This document shows, one piece after another, positions 43,550-52,247 of a stretch of DNA of 64,000 nucleotides. The DNA comes from Hymenobacter persicinus. GTDB lineage: Bacteria > Bacteroidota > Bacteroidia > Cytophagales > Hymenobacteraceae. The position numbers and the translations under genes were made by a program. The stretch is taken from positions 58,709-122,708 of the forward strand of contig NZ_SEWE01000010.1 of NCBI RefSeq assembly GCF_004167665.1, in the 5' to 3' direction. The notes under the pieces are model-generated. The model saw only the letters and a program-made list of their open reading frames with translations. It was not told the DNA's origin and ran no database searches. Position 1 is the first letter of the stretch. Each line of letters starts with the position of its first letter.

Positions 43550-45295
43550 ATGAATCAAGCAATTCGTCCGACCTTCTTTACTGCCCTGCTGTTCTGGCTG
43601 CTGAGCCTGGCGCTGGCCACTTCCTCGTGCAGTCAGGATCAGAAGGACCAAACCCAGGGCTCGTCGACCACGGCCAGCGGCGCCACCAAAGCGGGCGGCG
43701 CCCAGCCTCTGCTCGACAGCGTGTACGTGGTGCGAGCCATGAATGCCGAGCCAGCCTTCAAACCCCAACTGATCTGGGCCAAGAAATTCTACCGGGAGCG
43801 GGGGTTCCGCCTCGGCTGGTTTCGCAACCACGAGGTTCTGCCCCAGGCTAAAACGCTGCTCAGCGTCATCAACAAGGCGGCTGACGAAGGTCTCGACCCC
43901 AAGAAATACAAGGTCCGGGACTTCGATAAGCTGTTTGCCGACCTAGAAAAGGTGCAGGATGACTCCACCAAGCGCAATGCGCTGGAAAAGGAAATTGACG
44001 TGGCTCTCTCCGGCACGTATTTCAACTATGCCTCTGATTTCTACCGTGGTAGAGTGAATCCGCGCGAGGTGAAGGGTATCGACTGGGACGTGAAGCGCAA
44101 CAAAATCAAGCTGCACAAAGCCCTGATGACCATTCTCAAGGAGCGGGAAAGCACGTATCCGTACTACGAGTTTGAGCCTTTGCACGAGGAATATGAAGGG
44201 CTGAAAAAAGCCCTGGCCGAGTACCGCACCATTCAGCGTAATGGGGGGTGGCCCGTGCTGCCCGCCGGCACCAAGCTCAAGCCCGGCGACTCCTCGCCCA
44301 ACGTGGCTTTGCTGCGCCAGCGTCTGCTGGGCACGTCGGCGGCCAGTGCTACCAGCACCACCCCGGCGCAAACTGTAGCCAACGGGTCGGCCGCGCCGGC
44401 TCCAGCCCCGAAGTACGACGATGAACTGGTCAATGCCGTCAAGGAATTTCAGCGCGACATGGGCCTGAAAGTAGACGGTATTGTGAGCGGCGAGACCGTG
44501 CAGCAGCTCAACGTGCCGGTGTCGGATCGGGTGCGCCAGATCACCGTGAATATGGAGCGTTGGCGCTGGGTACCCAAGCGGTTTGAGAAGGATTACCTGC
44601 TCGTCAATATTCCCGACTACAAGCTCCACATGATCGAAAACGGCAAGGAAGTTTTCGATATGCGCGTGATTGTGGGCAAGACCCTGAACGCCACGCCGGT
44701 CTTCAGCGATAAGATGGAGTACGTGGTATTGTCGCCGTACTGGAACGTGCCGTGGAGCATTATTGAGAAGGAGCTGAAGCCAAAGCTGATCAACAATCCA
44801 TCCTACCTCGACCACCTCGACATGGAAGTGGTGAAGGGCTACGGTAAGAAAGCCGTGGCCGTCGACCCGGGTTCCATTGATTGGTCGAGCATCAAGCAGG
44901 AGACGTTCAAGTACACCGTGCGCCGCCGTCCGGGCCCGAAAAACGACCTGGGGGAGGTGAAGTTCATCTTCCCTAACTCGAACGATATATACCTCCACGA
45001 CACGCCCCACGACGAGCTGTTCAGCCAAACCAAGCGCGGCTTCAGCCACGGCTGCGTGCGGGTGGCCGAGCCGCTGAAGCTGGCCGAGTACCTGCTGCGC
45101 AACAAGCCCGGCTGGGACATGCAGACGATTCAGGATACCATTGCCGAGCGCCACGAGAAGTATGTAGCGTTGAAAGAAAAGCTGCCCGTCTATCTGGTTT
45201 ACTTCACGGCCTGGGTGGATGAGTCCGGCCACGTTAACTTCCGCGACGACATCTACGGTCACGACAAAGCCCTGGCCCGCGAGTATTTCAACTAG
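43550..45295 (+). CDS. L,D-transpeptidase lipoprotein (YcbB/LdtD-type)
   Basis: 581 residues from MNQAIRPTFFTALLFWLLSL. A lipobox-like Cys (C27 in ATSSCSQ) follows the signal sequence. A peptidoglycan-binding domain lies around residues 240-325 (KLKPGDSSPNVALLRQRLLG, interrupted by an Ala/Ser/Thr linker), then the YkuD catalytic domain with KRGFSHGCVRVAEPLKLAEYLL, whose Cys is the nucleophile. The scaffold with a large insertion matches the YcbB/LdtD class that makes 3-3 crosslinks in peptidoglycan. The periplasm-facing inner or outer membrane lipoprotein location is inferred from the Cys. Upstream in-frame starts (to 43481) lack a signal peptide. Confidence 0.93.
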   Translation: MNQAIRPTFFTALLFWLLSLALATSSCSQDQKDQTQGSSTTASGATKAGGAQPLLDSVYVVRAMNAEPAFKPQLIWAKKFYRERGFRLGWFRNHEVLPQAKTLLSVINKAADEGLDPKKYKVRDFDKLFADLEKVQDDSTKRNALEKEIDVALSGTYFNYASDFYRGRVNPREVKGIDWDVKRNKIKLHKALMTILKERESTYPYYEFEPLHEEYEGLKKALAEYRTIQRNGGWPVLPAGTKLKPGDSSPNVALLRQRLLGTSAASATSTTPAQTVANGSAAPAPAPKYDDELVNAVKEFQRDMGLKVDGIVSGETVQQLNVPVSDRVRQITVNMERWRWVPKRFEKDYLLVNIPDYKLHMIENGKEVFDMRVIVGKTLNATPVFSDKMEYVVLSPYWNVPWSIIEKELKPKLINNPSYLDHLDMEVVKGYGKKAVAVDPGSIDWSSIKQETFKYTVRRRPGPKNDLGEVKFIFPNSNDIYLHDTPHDELFSQTKRGFSHGCVRVAEPLKLAEYLLRNKPGWDMQTIQDTIAERHEKYVALKEKLPVYLVYFTAWVDESGHVNFRDDIYGHDKALAREYFN

Positions 45296-45341
45296 CGGCC
45301 CACGGTCCCGGACCAAGCGGCCTGCTCGCTCTTCCTAACTC

Positions 45342-45372
45342 AAGCCCCGACTGCTCCAGTCGGGGCTTTTTG
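45342..45372 (+). terminator. Intrinsic terminator of the L,D-transpeptidase gene
   Basis: Stem AGCCCCGACT / AGTCGGGGCT with loop GCTCC, then TTTTTG. Confidence 0.85.
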
Positions 45373-45525
45373 TTTTCTGGCTACCTCTGTCAAGCCTCGC
45401 AGCGGGCTGCCGAGTGAGTTCAGGCAAAGCGGAGGGAGGGAACTTGGCCTACTTCATTCGAGCAACATTGCCTCGACTTGATTGGTCTGGCTATCCTAGG
45501 GCTCAAAGAACCCCCATCAGGCTGT

Positions 45526-45680
45526 TTACATATGTAATACAAATGTAAATCAGGCGAAATGCCTTTTGTGTCATATGTAAACACAGGTGAAGACCCGGAT
45601 TCAGAATTTCTTTGAAGACATATAGCCAGTTGTACAGCAACTGAAGAAGCCATAATTCGGTACATTTGTAAATAAATGTA
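45526..45680. promoter_or_regulatory. Cluster of four operator-like ATGTAAAY sites before an XRE gene
   Basis: Sites: TTACATATGTAA (perfect 12-bp palindrome, 45526-45537), TACAAATGTAAAT, CATATGTAAACA, and TACATTT-N6-AAATGTA (45661-45680). The last overlaps a TACATTTG box that fits the -7 consensus, just ahead of the regulator ATG at 45690, so autoregulation is plausible. Confidence 0.55.
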
Positions 45681-45689
45681 TTTTCAAGC

Positions 45690-46292
45690 ATGGTTGAGCG
45701 GATTCGTGACCTTCTAAAAGCCCAGCAACTGTCTTCCACGCAGTTTGCGGATGCTATTGGCATTGCCCGCCCCATCATGAGCCATATCCTGAGCGGGCGC
45801 AATAAGCCCAGCCTAGAAGTGGTGCAGAAGATTATTGCGGCCTTCCCTGAACTCTCCCTGCCCTGGCTGCTGAGCGGTAGCGGGGAAATGCTAGCCGTAG
45901 CGGCTTCCGTAGCCCCAGCAACTGCTGCTGCCGCCGAAAGCCAGCGAGAAGCTAGCAGCAGCCCTACAAGCCCTAGAAGAGTCCGTACGGCTGCGGCAAG
46001 GCCCGCGGTGGCCCCTGAGCCAGCGGATAACCCAGCGGTGCCCGTGGTGACCCCGACGGCGGCTCAACCTCCGATAGTGGCTGAGACGGGGTCGGCGCCG
46101 GTAGTTCCCGAAGTGGCACCAGCTTTAGCCGTGGCTCCGGCCCCGCTGCCCGCGCCTGCTGTGGTGCCTTCTGCCGCTTCCGCGGAGGCCCAAGTCCTGG
46201 CGGCCGGTCTGGGCGAGCCGGGTAAAAAGATCCGGCGTATCGTCATCTTCTACCACGACGGAACATTCACCGATTATCAGCCCGAGCAGTAA
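45690..46292 (+). CDS. XRE-family transcriptional regulator with low-complexity linker
   Basis: 200 residues. Residues ~3-65 form a Cro/C1-type helix-turn-helix: RIRDLLKAQQLSSTQFADAIG, then IARPIMSHILSGRNKPSLEVV with the recognition helix. Residues ~72-175 are a Pro/Ala/Val/Thr linker, and the last ~25 (KKIRRIVIFYHDGTFTDYQPEQ begins here) are a short conserved-looking end with a possible small domain. It probably represses its own promoter through the ATGTAAAY sites just upstream; what else it controls is unknown. Its neighbourhood is AT-rich and full of gene debris, typical of an acquired segment. Confidence 0.85.
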   Translation: MVERIRDLLKAQQLSSTQFADAIGIARPIMSHILSGRNKPSLEVVQKIIAAFPELSLPWLLSGSGEMLAVAASVAPATAAAAESQREASSSPTSPRRVRTAAARPAVAPEPADNPAVPVVTPTAAQPPIVAETGSAPVVPEVAPALAVAPAPLPAPAVVPSAASAEAQVLAAGLGEPGKKIRRIVIFYHDGTFTDYQPEQ

Positions 46293-46390
46293 GAATCTGC
46301 TGCTGCTACTGCTCGGGCACGAGGCCGGATTCGGCCCGAGCAAGCCAGCTAGAGACCAACGGGAGAAGAGGCCACCAGCGGATGCTGTGA

Positions 46391-46555
46391 ATAAGCCTAA
46401 AACATGCCGATGATGTAAGAGGTGCAATTTGGCAGATTCCTAGAGGTGAAGATGCTGTAAACGGTGTTTTAGCCGGTTCTCTAGTGTCTTTTAGCTTGGT
46501 TTCTGGTATTAAGAAAGCTGTAAAAGTTATAGTAATCATATGGAGATATAAATGA
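46391..46555 (+). pseudogene. Coding-like fragment without a start codon
   Basis: In this frame 54 codons run from just after a TGA to TGA at 46553-46555 with no ATG, GTG or TTG start in a useful place. The product has natural composition: GAIWQIPRGEDAVNGVLAGS followed by LVSFSLVSGIKKAVKVIVII, a polar stretch then a hydrophobic one. I read it as the tail of a lost gene. Family unknown. Confidence 0.35.
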
Positions 46556-46960
46556 TGTGATAAGAATATTATTGGTTTGTTTTAAATTCTATTTTTCAGA
46601 TAGTTACATGCGTTTTATTGAATCTATTTAGAGGGTAAAAAGCTTACTTGAAACTCATTGCTAAATATAGGATTGATGATAAAAAAGGGATTTTTGTAAA
46701 CAACATGTAGTAGTGCACATGGAGAGGCCAGTATGCTAAGTGTGTTAACATTGTTTTGGATTGGAATAAGTCAATTTTTCGGCAATGTTTTGCGCTAACC
46801 GGTTTAGCCGGATTTCATGTGAAGCCGCGAATTGAGCCATGCAATACCTGCGTTGCAGGGACCTCGCAGCTGGGGCCGAGTCCGGTCAGCGAAGCAAGAG
46901 TTTGTGGCCAGTCGACGGTCTGAGAATGGGGGTAAAAGTTAGACAAAGTTGACCTTGTGT

Positions 46961-46981
46961 AGATATGTAAATAACATATCT
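46961..46981. promoter_or_regulatory. Perfect 8-bp inverted repeat related to the XRE sites
   Basis: AGATATGT-AAATA-ACATATCT. The ATGTAAAT core is that of the sites upstream of the XRE gene, so this may be a distal operator of the same regulator. Confidence 0.5.
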
Positions 46982-47067
46982 GCATTGATAGTGATTGACG
47001 TAAAGCGGAGGGAGGTGCAGCCGAACAAGCTACCCGAAAAACCTCCGGCAGGATAGCGGGATAATGC

Positions 47068-47102
47068 TTGGCGGTTTTGGGGGGGCTGCTTACCTTTGGG
47101 CC
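47068..47102 (+). promoter_or_regulatory. Canonical Bacteroidota promoter, probably leaderless
   Basis: TTG at 47068-47070, 20 bases, then TACCTTTG at 47091-47098. By the usual spacing transcription would start at or next to the ATG at 47103, so the mRNA would have almost no leader. Confidence 0.65.
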
Positions 47103-47273
47103 ATGAAAAAGTCCCGTCTGCTCCTGTTGTTCGCCACCTGCGCTTCCTTCTCCCTCTCGTCCTGCGAGCAAGCTCCCGACGCTGAGAAAGACCCCAACGC
47201 CGATGCCGCCTATAAGCGCAGCCACCGCACGGAAGAGTACCGCGCCGCTCAGCGCAGCAACCCTGCTCAATAA
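47103..47273 (+). CDS. Small lipoprotein
   Basis: 56 residues. Signal sequence MKKSRLLLLFATCASFSLSS with lipobox LSSC (Cys21) and a short charged mature part (EQAPDAEKDPNADAAYKR onward). The size and composition match the many short outer-membrane lipoproteins of Cytophagales; function unknown. The ATG at 47103 is chosen because the in-frame extension to 47064 contains no signal features and the promoter box ends 4 bases before this ATG. Confidence 0.8.
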   Translation: MKKSRLLLLFATCASFSLSSCEQAPDAEKDPNADAAYKRSHRTEEYRAAQRSNPAQ

Positions 47274-47349
47274 GTACTGCTTGGTAGGGCTGGTCAGCGG
47301 CCGGCCCCCGGTAGCTTCCCCAGTGTAGCTGCTTCGTCACCTAACAATA

Positions 47350-47383
47350 GAAAGCCCCACCCGATGAAATTCAGGTGGGGCTT
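47350..47383. terminator. Intrinsic terminator, shared
   Basis: Stem AAAGCCCCACC / GGTGGGGCTTT with a 12-base loop, used by the lipoprotein gene and, in reverse, by the convergent gene at 47418-47891. Confidence 0.8.
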
Positions 47384-47417
47384 TGCCGTTGGTACGTTCG
47401 CTGGCTACAGGGCAATA

Positions 47418-47891
47418 CTAGTGCGCCTCAGCTGGCTCAGGGACCAGCAGATGGGGCAGGTGAATGTCGGCCAGCAGGGAGTTTTCGAGTAAGTCGGCCC
47501 AGGTGCGCAAGTAAAGGACCACGTCGTCGCGCTGGTTGTGCCGCAGGGCATTGCGGCGCTCAAAGGGAATGGCGGCCCGGATAACCGGGTCGGAAAGGCG
47601 CTCCAGGTGGGTCAAATCGGCGCGACTGAAACCCACGGCCAGCATTTCGTCGATGGTAGCGTCAATGGGCAACCCGCTGGTCGGGCAGTAGTCCGTAAGC
47701 TGCCGCTCCCAGTCGCCGTAGCGCTGCATGGCCCGGGCGTGGATTTCTGCCTTCGAGAGGTGAGTAATGGTCTGGGCCAGGTGGCCGCAGTTGCAGCTGC
47801 CCATGTGGCCCCACTGGTAAGGCGCTTCGGCAGCAAGGCGCTGGGCAGTTTCGCGCAGGGCCTGGATAACGGGAAGGGTGCTCTTTGCCAT
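47418..47891 (-). CDS. Conserved hypothetical with a C-N-C-G-H metal-site-like motif
   Basis: 157 residues. Near the N-terminus WGHMGSCNCGHLAQTITHL contains C-x-C and three His, suggesting a metal site. A later segment has YGDWERQLTDYCPTSGLPID. The C-terminal half is helical (HNQRDDVVLYLRTWADLLENS). I recall similar hypothetical proteins in Bacteroidota but no function. No signal peptide or transmembrane segment. It is convergent with the lipoprotein gene and followed on the minus strand by no clear partner. Confidence 0.7.
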   Translation of the reverse strand: MAKSTLPVIQALRETAQRLAAEAPYQWGHMGSCNCGHLAQTITHLSKAEIHARAMQRYGDWERQLTDYCPTSGLPIDATIDEMLAVGFSRADLTHLERLSDPVIRAAIPFERRNALRHNQRDDVVLYLRTWADLLENSLLADIHLPHLLVPEPAEAH

Positions 47892-48023
47892 AAAAACAAA
47901 CGTCAGGGTAAGCGGGCCGAGTAGGTAAGCAACACCTGAATAAGCAAAAAAAGTCGCGTTTTGTTTCAGCGTGAAGGAGTTGGCCAGGGTGGAAACGAAT
48001 AATTCTGCCCAACCACCAGCAAC

Positions 48024-48054
48024 AAAAAAAGCCCGGACCTGAGTCCGGGCTTTA
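48024..48054. terminator. Intrinsic terminator
   Basis: Stem AAAGCCCGGAC / GTCCGGGCTTT, loop CTGA, A run to the left: on the minus strand it is followed by a T run and ends the RhlE gene. Confidence 0.88.
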
Positions 48055-48072
48055 TGAGGTTAAGAGGCTAGC

Positions 48073-49485
48073 CTAACGGCCGCTGTTGCCGCGGTACGGG
48101 CGCCGGGGCTGACCACCGCCGCTGCCACCGGCAGCCCGCTCACCCGCGGGCCGGGAGTTGCCGCCGGAGCGGCCACCGCCCGCCGGGCGCGACTCGCTGC
48201 GGCCGGAGCCGCCGGAACGGCCGCTGCCTTCCGCGCGGGGCGGACGGGCATCACCACCCCGGCCGGGGCGGGGCGGACGACCAGCGGGGCCTTTCGGGCG
48301 CTGAATCGGCGGGCCACCACTCAGGGGCACGGGCACCACGAAGGGGCTGAAGTAGGGGTGGTCGGAAATAACTGGAATCTGCTTGCGAATCAGTTTCTGA
48401 ATGTCCTGCAGGTAAGCGCGCTCTTCCTCGTCGCAGAAGCTCAGAGCCTTGCCGTCGGCGCCGGCCCGGCCGGTGCGGCCAATGCGGTGCACGTAGGTTT
48501 CGGGCTCGTTCGGAATTTCGTAGTTGATAACGTGTGTCAACTCGTCCACGTCGATGCCGCGGGCGGCAATATCGGTAGCGACCAGCACGCGGGTGCTGCC
48601 GGCCTTGAAGTTGGACAAAGCCCGCTGCCGGTGGTTCTGCGACTTGTTGCCGTGAATGGCCTCGGCCGGCACGTTGGCCTTGGCCAGGGTTTTGACCACC
48701 TTGTCGGCCCCGTGCTTGGTGCGCGTAAACACCAGCACCCGCTTGATATCCTTGTCGCGCAGGATGTGCTCGAGCAGCTCGGGCTTGTCGTTCTTGGGCA
48801 CCATGTACACCGACTGAGTGATGGTGTCGGCAGTGCTCGACACGGGCGTCACGGCCACTTTCACCGGGTTCGGCTTCAGAATGGACGCGGCCAGCTCCTG
48901 AATGGTGCCGGGCATGGTAGCCGAGAAGAACAAGGTCTGGCGTGAGGTCGGCAGCTTGGGCAGGATGCGCTTGATGTCGTTGATAAAGCCCATGTCCAGC
49001 ATCCGGTCGGCTTCATCGAGCACGAATACCTCGATGTGACGCAGGTCCACGAAGCCCTGGTTCATCAGGTCGAGCAGGCGGCCGGGGGTGGCAATGAGGA
49101 TTTCCACGCCGCGCTTCAGGGCGTTGGTCTGGGGCGTCTGGCCCACGCCGCCGAAAATAACGGTGTGGCGAATGGGCAGATGGCGGCCGTAGGCGGCAAT
49201 GCTTTCCCCGATCTGGATGGCCAGCTCCCGGGTGGGCGTGAGCACCAGGCAGCGGATGCGGGAGTGCGAATGGTTTTCCAGCTTGGCCGTCTGGCTCAGA
49301 ATCTGGAGAATGGGAACGGTAAAGGCCGCGGTTTTGCCGGTGCCGGTCTGGGCCACGCCCAGCAGGTCGCGGCCGTCGAGCACGTGCGGAATGGCTTGCT
49401 CCTGAATGGGGGTTGGGGTAGTGTAGCCTTCCTCGTGCAGGGCACGCAGGATGGGCGGAATTAGATTGAGTTCGTCGAACGTCAT
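48073..49485 (-). CDS. rhlE: DEAD-box RNA helicase RhlE-type with Gly/Arg/Ser tail
   Basis: 470 residues from [20 protein letters not shown] (ATG at 49485). Motif I AQTGTGKT (45-52), PTREL (84-88), [17 protein letters not shown], and [10 protein letters not shown] are all intact. The RhlE group is indicated by the FDELNL start, [20 protein letters not shown] and [17 protein letters not shown]. From ~375 the tail is low complexity ([19 protein letters not shown]), which binds RNA non-specifically. It unwinds RNA duplexes in ribosome assembly or decay. Together with 22766-24661 this makes two DEAD-box genes with disordered tails within 27 kb. The longer upstream frame start at 49629 is a shadow of no family similarity. 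Confidence 0.93.
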   Translation of the reverse strand: MTFDELNLIPPILRALHEEGYTTPTPIQEQAIPHVLDGRDLLGVAQTGTGKTAAFTVPILQILSQTAKLENHSHSRIRCLVLTPTRELAIQIGESIAAYGRHLPIRHTVIFGGVGQTPQTNALKRGVEILIATPGRLLDLMNQGFVDLRHIEVFVLDEADRMLDMGFINDIKRILPKLPTSRQTLFFSATMPGTIQELAASILKPNPVKVAVTPVSSTADTITQSVYMVPKNDKPELLEHILRDKDIKRVLVFTRTKHGADKVVKTLAKANVPAEAIHGNKSQNHRQRALSNFKAGSTRVLVATDIAARGIDVDELTHVINYEIPNEPETYVHRIGRTGRAGADGKALSFCDEEERAYLQDIQKLIRKQIPVISDHPYFSPFVVPVPLSGGPPIQRPKGPAGRPPRPGRGGDARPPRAEGSGRSGGSGRSESRPAGGGRSGGNSRPAGERAAGGSGGGQPRRPYRGNSGR

Positions 49486-49721
49486 CAGAAGGAAAATGGG
49501 AGAAAAAAAGGCCGCGGCACTAATTGAAACGGCCGGTTGCAGCCTTTTTTTAGGAAAGCAGGCTGCGGGGTGCAGAAAAAAAGAAAGGAAAAGCTGAGGT
49601 CCGGAAGCCGGAAATGTCCCCGGCGGCAAGCCAGGTTGGTCAGCAAACGTATAAGCCCAACAGGCTAGAGGAGGTTTTAGACTCCATTTTTGAAAAACTA
49701 TTTCTTCACGCGTCCACCAAC

Positions 49722-50240
49722 ATGAACGTCACCGACCGCAAAATTCTCTACGACGGGCACTACAAACTTACGCAACTCCTGGTCCAGGACGGCAACGACC
49801 AGCTCAAGCGGGAGCGTTTTGAGCCCGGGCAGGCCGTCGGGGCCCTCGTTTTCGACTCCCGCAAGCAGCGCTACCTCTTCGTGCGGCAGTTCCGGGTGGG
49901 CCCCGAGGCCGAGGTGCTCGAAATTCCGGCCGGCATGCTCGACGCCAGTGACCAGAGTCCCGAGCAGGCCATCCGCCGCGAGATTGAAGAAGAGCTGGGC
50001 TACAAAGTAAATCAGCTGCTGCCCATCACCGAGTGCTTTCCCTCGCCCGGCAACAGCGCCGAGAAGTTCTACCTCTACTACGCCGAAGTCAGGGAGCAGA
50101 GCGGGCCGGGTGGCGGCGTGGCCGACGAGCACGAGCAGATTGAGGTCGTTGAGCTGAGCCGGGAGCAGCTGGCCACCGAGCCCTGGCAGGACGCCAAAAC
50201 CCTGGTAGCCGTGCAGTGGGAAAGGCTGCGCCAACGCTAA
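49722..50240 (+). CDS. NUDIX hydrolase (ADP-ribose pyrophosphatase-like)
   Basis: 172 residues. Start at 49722, [21 protein letters not shown], is the N-terminus typical of ADPR-pyrophosphatases. The Nudix box [20 protein letters not shown] has the G-x5-E-x7-REUXEEXGU pattern with Asp in place of the first Glu. PAGML and the [12 protein letters not shown] loop fit ADP-ribose-type substrates. It hydrolyses a nucleoside diphosphate-sugar in the cytoplasm; the substrate is inferred. An ADP-ribosylglycohydrolase lies 5 kb downstream on the same strand, in a separate run. Confidence 0.9.
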   Translation: MNVTDRKILYDGHYKLTQLLVQDGNDQLKRERFEPGQAVGALVFDSRKQRYLFVRQFRVGPEAEVLEIPAGMLDASDQSPEQAIRREIEEELGYKVNQLLPITECFPSPGNSAEKFYLYYAEVREQSGPGGGVADEHEQIEVVELSREQLATEPWQDAKTLVAVQWERLRQR

Positions 50241-50275
50241 GCGGCAGCCTTTCCCATTTGTGTAAGCCAAGTGCT

Positions 50276-50312
50276 AAAAAGCCGAGCCGGGGTAAACCAG
50301 GCTCGGCTTCTT
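50276..50312. terminator. Intrinsic terminator, shared
   Basis: Stem AAAAGCCGAGCC / GGCTCGGCTTCTT with an 11-base loop; A run on the left and T/C run on the right. Ends the NUDIX gene and the convergent gene at 50342-50893. Confidence 0.8.
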
Positions 50313-50341
50313 AACGACTTGCGCAGGTTGGAAAAAGCCCT

Positions 50342-50893
50342 CTACTGCACATTGATGATGTATTCGAAGCTTTGCTTAAGCTTGGAATCGGTGATGGTGA
50401 GGGTAAGAGGCTGCGGCGTTTCGGTTTTAACAAATGGAATGCTGCGCACGCTCTTGTACTGATCCTGGTTCCAGAAGCGGCCGGTGCCGGGCGTCAGCGT
50501 CTGGGCGAAAACCTCCTTGCCGTCCTTGTCCTTGGCCGAGAGCGAGAGCAGGGAAGGGTCGGCGTTCTGGGCACCGCGGCGGTACATGGTCACGGTCAGC
50601 TCGCCGCCGGGCGGCAGGGCCCGGAAGCGGCGCTGGTAGGTGCTGTCGGCCCAGCGGTTCATTTCGCGCTGCGCGTCGATGGCCGTGAGCATCTCGGCGT
50701 AGGGACGGTACGCCACGCGGGTCATGGTGGCGTCTTTCTGGGAGTCCTCGTCGGTGTTTTTCGTCACGTTCTGAACCAGGGCGCACTCTTCGTCTTTCTT
50801 GGGCCGCAGGTAGCGCTTGCGCTCGGGCGTCACCATCTGGGCGGAAGCGGCCAGGGACGAGAGCAGGGTGAAGACAAGTAAAATCTTTTTCAT
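50342..50893 (-). CDS. Secreted protein, unknown
   Basis: 183 residues. Signal peptide MKKILLVFTLLSSLAASAQ (cleaved before M-V-T). Mature part begins TPERKRYLRPKKDEECALVQ, then a polar helix, a beta-rich part (GELTVTMYRRGAQNADPSLL) and a C-terminus ending SFEYIINVQ. I recognise no domain. It is probably periplasmic. The start follows a purine-rich stretch; a large spacer with no gene separates it from the metallophosphoesterase run. Confidence 0.65.
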   Translation of the reverse strand: MKKILLVFTLLSSLAASAQMVTPERKRYLRPKKDEECALVQNVTKNTDEDSQKDATMTRVAYRPYAEMLTAIDAQREMNRWADSTYQRRFRALPPGGELTVTMYRRGAQNADPSLLSLSAKDKDGKEVFAQTLTPGTGRFWNQDQYKSVRSIPFVKTETPQPLTLTITDSKLKQSFEYIINVQ

Positions 50894-51317
50894 CGGGCAA
50901 ATATGGTAGGAGGCAGGGCGGCGGGCGGACCGCCGCGTTCCAAAGATACGCAGGCGGGCGGTAGCAGCGGCCGCCCCGCGCTCAAACGCCGTGCCGGAAC
51001 CATGAACGGCCCTGCAGGCGGGTGAAGCCTTGGTAGCTAATTCATGACACAGCCATAATACGGTCGTAACGCCCCCGTAATCTTGGCTAACGACCTTTGG
51101 AATGCGCTATTCGCCTTGAGCTTATGTCGATTCCGAACCCATTTTCCTGGTTGCGCCGCCCGGGGCGGGTGCTACCCTATTCTTTCCTGCAACTGGTGCT
51201 GGTGCTGGAACTGGCGCTGGCCCGGACTTCGGCCACCCGGCGCCTGGCCTCGCCCTTTCGCCTAGGTGGGGGAACCCGGCCGGCGAGTCTGCGCCCGATG
51301 GCTAACCCGGCCCTGGC
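50894..51317. other. Intergenic region between divergent genes
   Basis: 424 bases. Holds the promoters of the minus-strand secreted gene and the plus-strand metallophosphoesterase run. An open frame at about 51124-51321 (Arg/Leu/Ala-rich, overlapping the next start) has no supporting features and is not counted as a gene. Confidence 0.5.
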
Positions 51318-52205
51318 ATGAGTAAGCTCAAACTCAAGCCGCGGCGGCGCAAGGTCGATGTGGTCGTCGTCTCGGACGTGCACCTGGGCACCTACGGCTG
51401 TCACGCGGCCGAGCTGCTGCGCTACCTGAAAAGTGTGCGCCCCAAGGTGCTGGTGCTCAACGGCGACATTGTCGATATCTGGCAATTCAGCAAAAGCTAC
51501 TGGCCCCGGGCCCACATGCGCGTGCTGCGCTACCTGGCCAGCCTCGGCGCCAAGGGTACCAAGATTCACTACCTGACCGGCAACCATGACGAGCTGCTGC
51601 GCAAGTTTGCCGGCACCCAACTCGGCAACTTCAGCATCGACAACAAGCTGGTGCTGGAGCTGGCCGACGGCAAGGCCTGGCTGTTTCACGGCGACATCTT
51701 CGACGTGACCATGCAGCACGCGCGCTGGCTGGCCCGACTGGGCGCCCACGGCTACGACGCGCTGATTCTGCTTAACCGCGTGACCAACTACCTGCTCCAG
51801 CGCCTGGGTCGGCCCCGGGTGGCCTTGTCGAAGGCCGTGAAAAACCGGGTCAAGGGCGCCGTGAACCTGGTCAGCGGCTTTGAGCAGACCGCCGCCCGCA
51901 TTGCCGTCGACAACGGCTACCGCTACGTGGCCTGCGGGCACATTCACCACCCCGAAATCAAGACCGTTGCCACCCCGCAGGGGGAGGTGGTGTATTTGAA
52001 CTCCGGCGACTGGGTCGAAAACCTGACCGCGCTGGAGTACTCGGCCGCCACGGGCTGGCAGCTCTACCGCTACGCCGACGACCCACTGATGCAGCACGCC
52101 TCGGCCCTGGAGCTCGACGCCGGCGACCAGGCCGCCGACATGCCCGTCGAGGAGCTGCTCAGCGACCTGCTGGTCGAATTCAAGCTCACCACGCCGGCGG
52201 CCTGA
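51318..52205 (+). CDS. Calcineurin-type metallophosphoesterase (LpxH-like)
   Basis: 295 residues. All five metallophosphoesterase blocks are present: VSDVHLG, NGDIVDIW, TGNHDELL, HGDIFD and CGHIHHPE. This spacing matches UDP-2,3-diacylglucosamine diphosphatases (LpxH/LpxI-type) and the Bacteroidota branch that pairs with a glycosyltransferase. It hydrolyses a phosphodiester or pyrophosphate of an envelope precursor, probably with two divalent metals. The start MSKLKLKPRRRKVDVVVVSD has a basic peripheral-membrane segment. It heads a run of five forward genes with spacings of 42, 46, 91 and 56 bases. Confidence 0.92.
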   Translation: MSKLKLKPRRRKVDVVVVSDVHLGTYGCHAAELLRYLKSVRPKVLVLNGDIVDIWQFSKSYWPRAHMRVLRYLASLGAKGTKIHYLTGNHDELLRKFAGTQLGNFSIDNKLVLELADGKAWLFHGDIFDVTMQHARWLARLGAHGYDALILLNRVTNYLLQRLGRPRVALSKAVKNRVKGAVNLVSGFEQTAARIAVDNGYRYVACGHIHHPEIKTVATPQGEVVYLNSGDWVENLTALEYSAATGWQLYRYADDPLMQHASALELDAGDQAADMPVEELLSDLLVEFKLTTPAA

Positions 52206-52247
52206 CGCCGCGCCGACGGTTGCTTTATCTTGTCCGAACCTTTGTAA

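Larger units (their letters stand above)
45296..45689. other. Intergenic region with a terminator and repeated ATGTAAA motifs
   Basis: No gene. Terminator at 45342-45372, then operator-like sites listed separately: TTACATATGTAA (45526-45537), TACAAATGTAAAT (45538-45550), CATATGTAAACA (45572-45583). Remaining DNA shows nothing recognisable. Confidence 0.6.
46293..47102. other. AT-rich gene-poor region with debris and palindromes
   Basis: 810 bases. Contains a coding-like fragment at 46391-46555, an ATGTAAA-type palindrome at 46961-46981 (AGATATGT-N5-ACATATCT), a related site near 46692-46708, and the promoter of the following lipoprotein. The stretch 46430-46800 is far richer in A/T than the rest of the window. 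Confidence 0.6.

Noticed and set aside
51124..51321. Small ORF ahead of the metallophosphoesterase
   Set aside because: Arg/Leu/Ala-rich, overlaps the next start and has no feature beyond being open.
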